The notes under the pieces: model-generated | Seen by the model: only the letters and a program-made list of their open reading frames with translations | Told to the model about the DNA's origin: nothing | Database searches by the model: none | Shown here: positions 58,793 through 64,000 of the stretch, in pieces | Position numbering within the stretch: the stretch's first letter is position 1 | How the letters are laid out: each line of letters begins with the position of its first letter | Origin: CAXXOK01 sp963666755 | Lineage (GTDB): Bacteria > Bacillota > Clostridia > Christensenellales > Aristaeellaceae | NCBI GenBank assembly: GCA_963666755.2 | Contig: CAXXGW010000009.1 | Location: forward strand, 1,674,001-1,738,000 | Length of the DNA stretch: 64,000 nt | Direction of reading: 5' to 3' | Translations under genes and position numbers: made by a program

Positions 58793-60106
58793 TCAGAATA
58801 CCTCCTCCAGTACGGCGCGCATCAGCGCGGACGCGCGTGCCCGATGGCTCACGGCATTTTTCTGCGCCTCGCCCATCTGTGCGAAGGTCAGCCCCGTTTC
58901 GTACAGAAACAGGGGATCATAGCCAAAGCCGCTCTCGCCGCGCCGCTCGGTTAAAAGCGTGCCGGGGCATTCGCCGCGCACGGTGCGCGTCGCCTCGCCG
59001 GGCAGGGCCAGCGCCATGGCGCATACAAACTTGCAACTGCGATTCGTGACCCCTTGCATATTCTCCAGCAGCAGGCGGTTATTGGCGCCGTCATCGCCAT
59101 GGTCGCCCGCATAGCGCGCGCTGCGCACGCCGGGCGCTCCGTCCAGCGCGTCCACGGCGAGGCCGCTGTCGTCCGCCAGCGCGGGCAGCCCGGTGGCACG
59201 CATCACAGCCTCTGCCTTGAGGGCCGCGTTTTGCTCAAACGTTTCGCCGTTTTCCTCCACATCGCCATCGAATCCGGCATCGCGCATGGAGATCAGCTCG
59301 CACTGCCCGCCGAGGATAGCACGCAGCTCCTTGAGTTTGTGGGCGTTTCCGGTGGCCACCACCAGCCGCGGGAGGGGTAAAAGCAGTTCGCCCCTGCCGC
59401 GCAGCGCACGCCTCTGCTCCCGCATCAGGCCGCGAATCCCCACATGGCCGTAAGCAAGCAGCGTATCCAGCTCGCGGCGGGTAAAGGCGCGGCCTTCGCC
59501 GGTGCCCTGCAGCTCAATCCACTCCCAGCGGTGGTTCAGCACAAGGTTCATGTCCGCCTGTGCGGAGCTATCCTCCGTGTAGCAAAGGTCCAGCAGAGGC
59601 CGATCCTCCACAAGGCCCGCGCTTACGGCCGCCACCTGCCCCACGATGGGGTTTTGCGCCAGCATCCCGCCGCGTTCCAGCTTATCCATCGCCAACACCA
59701 GCGCCACATACGCCCCGGTGATCGCGGCGGTACGGGTGCCGCCGTCCGCCTGCAGCACATCGCAATCCAGCGTGACGGTGCGCTCCCCCAGCCGGTTCAG
59801 GTCGATCGCCTGCCGCAGAGCACGCCCGATCAGCCGCTGGATTTCCACGCTGCGGCCATCGCGCTTAACCCCGTCGCGCGGCTTGCGCCGTCCGGTGGAG
59901 GCGGGCAGCATCGCGTATTCGGCAGTAACCCAGCCCTTGCCCTGCCCGCGCAGGAAGGGAGGCACGCCCTCCTCCACGCTGGCGGTGCAGATCACGCGGG
60001 TATTGCCTACGGAAATCAGGCAACTGCCGTCCGCCGTTTTCATAAATTCCGGTTCAATGGTGCAGGGACGCGCCTGCAGTGGGCCGCGCCCGTCGGTACG
60101 GTTCAT
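58793..60106 (-). CDS. rph: RNase PH fused to XTP/dITP pyrophosphatase (RdgB)
   Basis: Two enzymes are joined in one 437-residue chain. Residues 1 to about 240 are RNase PH, which trims tRNA 3' ends with phosphate: R-T-D-G-R start, GKGWVTAEYAMLP, R-K-P-R-D-G-V-K-R-D-G-R and T-L-D-C-D-V-L-Q-A-D-G-G-T-R-T-A. From about 247 to the end is RdgB, which removes non-canonical purine triphosphates: V-V-A-T-G-N-A-H-K-L-K-E-L, E-E-N-G-E-T-F-E-Q-N-A, L-A-D-D-S-G-L-A-V-D-A-L and G-F-G-Y-D-P-L-F. The ATG at 60106 has AAGGA upstream; an earlier start has none. It is divergent from rqcH. Confidence 0.94.
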   Translation of the reverse strand: MNRTDGRGPLQARPCTIEPEFMKTADGSCLISVGNTRVICTASVEEGVPPFLRGQGKGWVTAEYAMLPASTGRRKPRDGVKRDGRSVEIQRLIGRALRQAIDLNRLGERTVTLDCDVLQADGGTRTAAITGAYVALVLAMDKLERGGMLAQNPIVGQVAAVSAGLVEDRPLLDLCYTEDSSAQADMNLVLNHRWEWIELQGTGEGRAFTRRELDTLLAYGHVGIRGLMREQRRALRGRGELLLPLPRLVVATGNAHKLKELRAILGGQCELISMRDAGFDGDVEENGETFEQNAALKAEAVMRATGLPALADDSGLAVDALDGAPGVRSARYAGDHGDDGANNRLLLENMQGVTNRSCKFVCAMALALPGEATRTVRGECPGTLLTERRGESGFGYDPLFLYETGLTFAQMGEAQKNAVSHRARASALMRAVLEEVF

Positions 60107-60207
60107 GCGCCGCACATCCTTCCCGTTCGGGCGGTTAACCATCGCCCGTTCTGGTATTATTATACGGTTGCGGCGTGTTTCTGTCCAGCCCGGCGTCGTA
60201 ACGGGAA

Positions 60208-60236
60208 TTGCGTGCCGCGGCGGTTTGTGCTATCAT
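60208..60236 (+). promoter_or_regulatory. Promoter of rqcH
   Basis: TTGCGT (60208-60213) and TATCAT (60231-60236) are 17 bases apart, 30 bases before the rqcH start. Confidence 0.65.
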
Positions 60237-60265
60237 CGTTGAGAACTCTGGGGGAGGCGAACACC

Positions 60266-62017
60266 ATGCCCATGGACGGTTATACACTCTCCTATCTGGA
60301 AAAGGAACTGCGCGGCATTTTACTGGGTGGGCGCGTAGAGCGCGTTAACCAGCCGGAGCGCGATACGCTGCTGCTGACCATCCGTAATCAGGGCAACAAC
60401 CATCGGCTGTTGCTGAGCGCCAACGCCAATCAGGCGCGCGTACAGCTAACCGCACAGGCATACGAAAACCCGGCCGAGCCGCCGATGTTTTGCATGCTTA
60501 TGCGCAAGCACCTGCAGGGTGCGCGTCTGGCGGAGCTCATGCAGGTGGACGGCGACCGCGTGCTGCGCATCGCCTTTGACGGTGTGGGCGAGCTGGGCGA
60601 TGCAGTGCGCAAAACCCTTGTATTGGAAATGATGGGCCGTTACAGCAACCTGACGCTGGTGGATGAAAACGGCGTGATCCAGGACTGCATCCGCCATGTA
60701 AACAGCGAAATGAGCCGTGTGCGCGTGCTGTTGCCCGGACTGCCCTTTCCGCCGCCACCGCCGCAGGATAAGCTGCACCCCGCCACGCTGACGCCTTCCA
60801 CGCTGGCGGAGCGCCTGCACGCGCAGGGCGGCCCGGCGGACAAGGCGCTGATCGCCTGCGTAAGCGGTATGGCGGGCGTGTGCGCGCGCGAGCTGTGCAC
60901 GCGGATGGGGCTGGAACCGGGTGAAACGCTTGCCCAAATCGACGTGGATCGCTTCGCGGAAGGGCTCTGCGCCTTCTTCGCCAACCCGGACGGGCATTTT
61001 ATGCCCGTCACCCTGCGGGATGAAACCGGCCTGTGTACCGACTTCTTCCCCCACCTGTACCGCTCATTTGACGAATCGCTGCAGGCCCCCTACCCCACGC
61101 TGAGTGCCGCCATGGACGCGTTTTATCTGGGCCGCGATCTGCATCTGCGCATGCAGCAGCGCAGCGCAAGCCTCCAGAAGCATATCAAAACCAACATTGC
61201 CCGTCTGGAAAAGAAGCGCGCCCTGATGCTGGAAACCCTGCAGGAAAGCGAGAAAGCCGAGCAGTACCGCGTCTTTGGTGAGCTGCTGACCGCCAACCTG
61301 CACGCCATCCCTAAAAGCGCCGCTTTCGCCGACGTGCTCGACTACTACGACCCGGCCCAGCGCACGGTGCGCATTCCGCTGATCGCATCGCTGACTCCCG
61401 CAAAAAACGCACAAAGCTATTATAAAAAGTACCGCAAAGCCAAAGGCGCCGAGCAATACGCGCGCGAGCAGCTAATCGTGATCAACCGTGAGTTGGAGCT
61501 GCTGGAAAGCACGCTGGATGATCTGGATAAGTGCGTCACCTCCGCCGATTTGGCCGAAATCCGCGTCCTGCTTTCGGAAAACGGCTTCCTGCGCCCCGAG
61601 TCAACCGGTCGCAAAGCCAAGAAACCGGTGGAAGGGCAACCCTACCGCTTCAGCGCACCGGACGGCACCGAAATCCTGATCGGCAAAAATGCGCTGCAGA
61701 ATGATCGGCTCACCCTGCGGGCACGCGGGGAAGAAACCTGGCTGCATGCGCAGGGCGTGCCCGGCTCGCACGTGATCCTGCGCACAGAACAAGAGCCCAC
61801 ACCCGAAACACTGCTGCTCGGGGCCAAGCTTGCGGCCTATTTCAGCAAGGGACGCAACCACCCCGGGTTGCCTGTAGATTTTACGCGCCGCAAGTACGTC
61901 AAGAAGGCGGCTGGCGCGCCGGCGGGCTTTGTGACCTACACGCATTTTCAAACGGTGCGCGTGGGGCTGACGCCGGAAGAACTGGTTTCAATCGGGCGGG
62001 ACGCCGCCCGCACGTAG
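60266..62017 (+). CDS. rqcH: Ribosome rescue factor RqcH (NFACT family)
   Basis: RqcH binds obstructed 50S subunits and adds C-terminal alanine tails to mark the stalled peptide for degradation. The 583-residue NFACT protein has the N-terminal domain (YLEKELRGILLGGRVERVNQP), Asp97-Arg98 (GDR), the DR pair known to be needed for tailing in Bacillus, and C-I-R-H-V-N-S-E-M-S-R-V-R. Coiled coils follow (about 290-450) and the C-terminal NFACT-R domain ends it (W-L-H-A-Q-G-V-P-G-S-H-V-I-L). The ATG at 60266 has GGGAGG 8 bases upstream; a much longer open frame upstream has no such signal. Confidence 0.95.
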   Translation: MPMDGYTLSYLEKELRGILLGGRVERVNQPERDTLLLTIRNQGNNHRLLLSANANQARVQLTAQAYENPAEPPMFCMLMRKHLQGARLAELMQVDGDRVLRIAFDGVGELGDAVRKTLVLEMMGRYSNLTLVDENGVIQDCIRHVNSEMSRVRVLLPGLPFPPPPPQDKLHPATLTPSTLAERLHAQGGPADKALIACVSGMAGVCARELCTRMGLEPGETLAQIDVDRFAEGLCAFFANPDGHFMPVTLRDETGLCTDFFPHLYRSFDESLQAPYPTLSAAMDAFYLGRDLHLRMQQRSASLQKHIKTNIARLEKKRALMLETLQESEKAEQYRVFGELLTANLHAIPKSAAFADVLDYYDPAQRTVRIPLIASLTPAKNAQSYYKKYRKAKGAEQYAREQLIVINRELELLESTLDDLDKCVTSADLAEIRVLLSENGFLRPESTGRKAKKPVEGQPYRFSAPDGTEILIGKNALQNDRLTLRARGEETWLHAQGVPGSHVILRTEQEPTPETLLLGAKLAAYFSKGRNHPGLPVDFTRRKYVKKAAGAPAGFVTYTHFQTVRVGLTPEELVSIGRDAART

Positions 62018-62027
62018 GAGGGGTATC

Positions 62028-62585
62028 ATGGAACCGCTGATCCGGGTTGCCACCGAAGCCGACGCCACCTTTGTGCACGATGTTTACGGACACTATGTCT
62101 ACCACAGCGACGCGACCTTCTCCACCGAAAACCCCGATGTGGAAAGCTACCGTAAAAAAATCCGCCATACGCTTACGCGCTACCCCTTCTACATCTGTGA
62201 GGTAGACGGCAAGCCCTGCGGCTTTGCCTACGGTGCGCAGATTCGCCCGCACGAAGCCTACCAGTGGGATGTGGAGGCAACCATCTACCTGACGCCGGAC
62301 GCGCCACGCCGCAAGGGGTTGGGCAGCCTTTTGTACCGCCGCCTGCTGGACACGCTGCGCAGGCAGGGCTTCAAGACCGTTTACGGCGTCATTACGGATT
62401 TGAACGAGCCGAGCCTGGCCCTGCACCGCGCGCTCGGCTTTGAGCAGGCAGGCCATTTTCATAACATGGGCTATAAAAACGGCCGCTGGCTGGGTGTGAT
62501 CTGGATGCAGTACGTGCTGGGCGATTTTACCGGTATCCCCGCCGAACCAATCCCCTTCCCCGCCCTGCCTGCCAACCCCGCCTGA
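62028..62585 (+). CDS. GNAT acetyltransferase, phosphinothricin-acetyltransferase-like
   Basis: This 185-residue GNAT enzyme is of the Pat/YncA type, which uses acetyl-CoA to acetylate small amines. The acetyl-CoA loop R-R-K-G-L-G-S-L-L-Y is clear, with the earlier I-R-x-A-T-E-A-D-A start and the later L-H-R-A-L-G-F-E-Q-A-G-H-F-H-N-M-G-Y-K-N-G-R-W-L-G-V, typical of this subgroup. The natural substrate is unknown; methionine sulfoximine-type analogues are known for relatives. AGGAGGG precedes the ATG, 10 bases after rqcH, so it is co-transcribed. Confidence 0.9.
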   Translation: MEPLIRVATEADATFVHDVYGHYVYHSDATFSTENPDVESYRKKIRHTLTRYPFYICEVDGKPCGFAYGAQIRPHEAYQWDVEATIYLTPDAPRRKGLGSLLYRRLLDTLRRQGFKTVYGVITDLNEPSLALHRALGFEQAGHFHNMGYKNGRWLGVIWMQYVLGDFTGIPAEPIPFPALPANPA

Positions 62586-63173
62586 AGGGCAGAACGCAAG
62601 CGCAACCATTGCGTATTGGTTTTCGATCGCAACTTTGCGGCTCAACCCTTCACATCCGGCTGCAATATGCCGCAATACGTTTTTGTGCGAACATGCCTGC
62701 ATCGGGATACATAAACGCATTGCAAGGGAGCACCCCTCCGCTCCGCATTCAAGCAACCCCTCAAAATAGAATACGGCGGCCTGCTTTCCTTGGCAGACCG
62801 CCGTTTTGTTGTGGCACGGATGGAATACGGCGTTTTGAAGTCTGTGCAGGGTTGTCGTTTACATGTTCTGGCATGCTCAGCCGTATCGCGCTCTGCCCCG
62901 CGTAACGCCACAAGATACGGCGGCCTGCTTTCCTTGGCAGACCGCCGTTCTGCTATGTAGTGGATGAAATACGGCGTTTTTAACCCCGCACGGGATTGTT
63001 CATTTACATGCGTGCATGTATCCCGCCGTGCCCCGCTCTGCGCAACGTAGCGCAAATGGAGGAATCCTTTTACAGAGAACGGTCGCACAGCCTTCATCAA
63101 AACAGAAGCTGATTCCCACCCGGAGCTGATCGGATGTGCTCCGTTTCAGGTGTGGCAGGCCCTATTCCGCCGC
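62586..63173. other. Gene-free stretch with tandem repeat
   Basis: This stretch is about 590 bases between convergent genes. Its middle is the 144-bp tandem repeat at 62771-63058. A minus-strand frame of 152 codons runs across it, but without a Shine-Dalgarno sequence or family similarity; I do not call it. Confidence 0.6.
62771..63058. repeat. Two tandem copies of a 144-bp unit
   Basis: Copy A begins at 62771 and copy B at 62915, a period of 144 bases. The first 35 bases are identical in both copies. They form a stem (ACGGCGG-C-CTGC with GCAG-A-CCGCCGT around a TTTCCTTG loop), while the remaining part has diverged considerably. On the plus strand copy A is followed by TTTTG, like a terminator. 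Confidence 0.8.
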
Positions 63174-64000
63174 TCAGCCGAACGAACGGATCGTTGCCCA
63201 CACACCCTCATCCACCGGAATGCCTTCGCGCAGGTTGCGTTCCCGTGTTTCCCGCAGGCGGCTTCCCGGCCAGCGAATCGGCCCGGAATGCCCGTCGGTT
63301 TTGGATTGCGCCAGATCATCCAGCGTCGCCTGCACCAGCGCGTCCACCTGCTCGGGCGGCGCAAGTTTTTCAATGTGCACGGCCATAAAAATCTGCGAAA
63401 GCCCGTGCTCGTCCCCTTCCAGACGGCCGACGGCCAGCGTGGTATTGCCCAGCGACAGCCCGCCTGCGAAAAGGTCCAGCAGCAGCGAAAGCCCCGCGCC
63501 CTTCCAGTAGCCGGTTGGCAGAATCCGCTGCGAACGCAGGACGGCTGCCGGGTCCCGCGTCAGGTTGCCCGCCTCGTCAAACCCTGCGTCGGTGGGCATC
63601 TGCCGACCCTGTAATTTAGCCAGCTCCAGCGCGCCGTAAGAAAACTGCGAGCTTGCCATATCCAGCACCACATGCCCCCGCGTGTGCGGCATCGCCAACA
63701 CCAGCGGGTTGTTGCCCAGCCGTGCATCCACCGCACCCCAGGCAGGCATGTTGGGGGTTGTGTTGGTAAAACAGATGGCCGCCATGCCCGCATCGCAAGC
63801 CTGATAGCCGTAGGTGGCCGCTCGCATCCAGTGGTTGGTGTTGCGCAACGCCACCAGCCCGATGCCATGCGCCTGCGCCAGCGCAAGGGCCCGATCCATC
63901 GCCATCGTAGCGTTTACCACGCCCAACCCCAGCCGGCCGTCCCACCGTTCCACACCGCCGAAACCGCCAACGGCTACCGGCTCCGCCTCGACGTCAACCA
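63174..64000 (-). CDS. dlgD: 2,3-diketo-L-gulonate reductase-like (malate/L-lactate dehydrogenase family), partial
   Basis: This NAD(P)-dependent oxidoreductase of the Ldh2/MdhA (YlbC) family closely resembles DlgD/YiaK, which reduces 2,3-diketo-L-gulonate. The N-terminus lies beyond the right edge; about 275 residues are in the window. Landmarks are the catalytic-region stretch HGIGLVALRNTNHWMRAATYGYQ, M-P-A-W-G-A-V-D-A-R-L-G-N-N-P, S-Q-F-S-Y-G-A-L-E and I-L-P-T-G-Y-W-K-G-A-G-L-S-L-L-L-D. Reading back to 64000 the frame stays open (EAEPVAVGGFGG), so the apparent GTG start at 63953 is internal. It again suggests ascorbate or sugar-acid metabolism. Confidence 0.88.
   Translation of the reverse strand, partial: VDVEAEPVAVGGFGGVERWDGRLGLGVVNATMAMDRALALAQAHGIGLVALRNTNHWMRAATYGYQACDAGMAAICFTNTTPNMPAWGAVDARLGNNPLVLAMPHTRGHVVLDMASSQFSYGALELAKLQGRQMPTDAGFDEAGNLTRDPAAVLRSQRILPTGYWKGAGLSLLLDLFAGGLSLGNTTLAVGRLEGDEHGLSQIFMAVHIEKLAPPEQVDALVQATLDDLAQSKTDGHSGPIRWPGSRLRETRERNLREGIPVDEGVWATIRSFG

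Noticed and set aside
59444..60265. Extension of rqcH upstream to an 857-residue protein
   Set aside because: The added part is antisense to the rph-rdgB fusion, and a good ribosome-binding site and promoter exist at the inner ATG at 60266.
62642..63100. 152-codon minus-strand protein across the tandem repeat
   Set aside because: It has no ribosome-binding site and no family similarity. The only fully conserved block is a hairpin, which favours a non-coding role.

Overview
This 64 kb window is bacterial chromosome, GC-rich, with a gene set that points to Bacillota, class Clostridia. The markers are a Bacillus-type PurR repressor beside GlmU, Pth and Mfd, RqcH, type III glutamine synthetase, AraR of the GntR/LacI hybrid type, YitT, a ParA/ParB pair and an L10 leader in front of rplJL. 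Strong Shine-Dalgarno sequences and consensus -35/-10 promoters are easy to read. No plasmid, phage or conjugative genes, tRNA, rRNA or CRISPR array were seen. Species cannot be named from the sequence.

Layout. 1-16.5 kb is a sugar and sugar-acid utilisation region. It holds a carbohydrate ABC importer (minus), an operon with two enolase-superfamily enzymes, an SDR and a YcxB-like protein (minus), a LacI-type regulator (plus), and a plus-strand hexuronate operon: TRAP transporter dctPQM, RraA-like protein, split UxaA, SDR and UxaC. 16.5-21.3 kb is gene-poor: a probable structured non-coding RNA with its own terminator, a squalene-cyclase-fold protein, a RyR-domain protein, a membrane-anchored protein and several palindromic or repeated elements. 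21.3-28.7 kb is the housekeeping block recO / purR-glmU-pth-mfd. 28.7-29.0 kb is a 228-bp non-autonomous mobile element. 29.1-32.8 kb is the L-arabinose cluster araD-araB-araR with readable AraR boxes. Then come yitT, an SOS-type dinB, and a nitrogen pair (type III glutamine synthetase and an ammonium channel fused to a PII domain). 39.9-46.0 kb is a translationally coupled operon (GH127-like protein, Dus, two secreted proteins). 46.1-47.6 kb encodes an ACT-ACT-metallo-beta-lactamase protein. 47.6-48.9 kb is rplJL. 49.1-53.8 kb has parAB with three M15 (VanY-like) proteins, one of them catalytically degenerate. 53.8-57.9 kb is hflX and iscRSU. 58.3-62.6 kb is yfcE, an rph-rdgB fusion, rqcH and an acetyltransferase. 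The window ends with a 144-bp tandem repeat and a partial 2,3-diketo-L-gulonate reductase gene.

How genes work together. UxaC isomerises glucuronate or galacturonate, an SDR can reduce the ketouronate, and UxaA dehydrates the aldonate to 2-keto-3-deoxygluconate. The TRAP system presumably imports the acid, and a LacI regulator with two near-identical operator-like sites sits between the two divergent sugar-acid operons. AraB and AraD process L-arabinose under AraR. The nitrogen genes assimilate and import ammonium.

Most interesting observations: (1) a 16.6-16.9 kb RNA-like locus closed by a 10-bp long-range helix; (2) HflX carrying an intact JAMM metalloprotease-type motif in its N-terminal extension; (3) a GlmU that has lost its uridylyltransferase nucleotide-binding loop; (4) a dead M15 paralogue inside the parAB operon; (5) an AmtB-PII fusion lacking Tyr51; (6) an ACT-ACT-MBL protein; (7) a 144-bp tandem repeat with a fully conserved hairpin; (8) a 228-bp element with hairpin-bearing 38-bp inverted ends whose core recurs elsewhere in the window.
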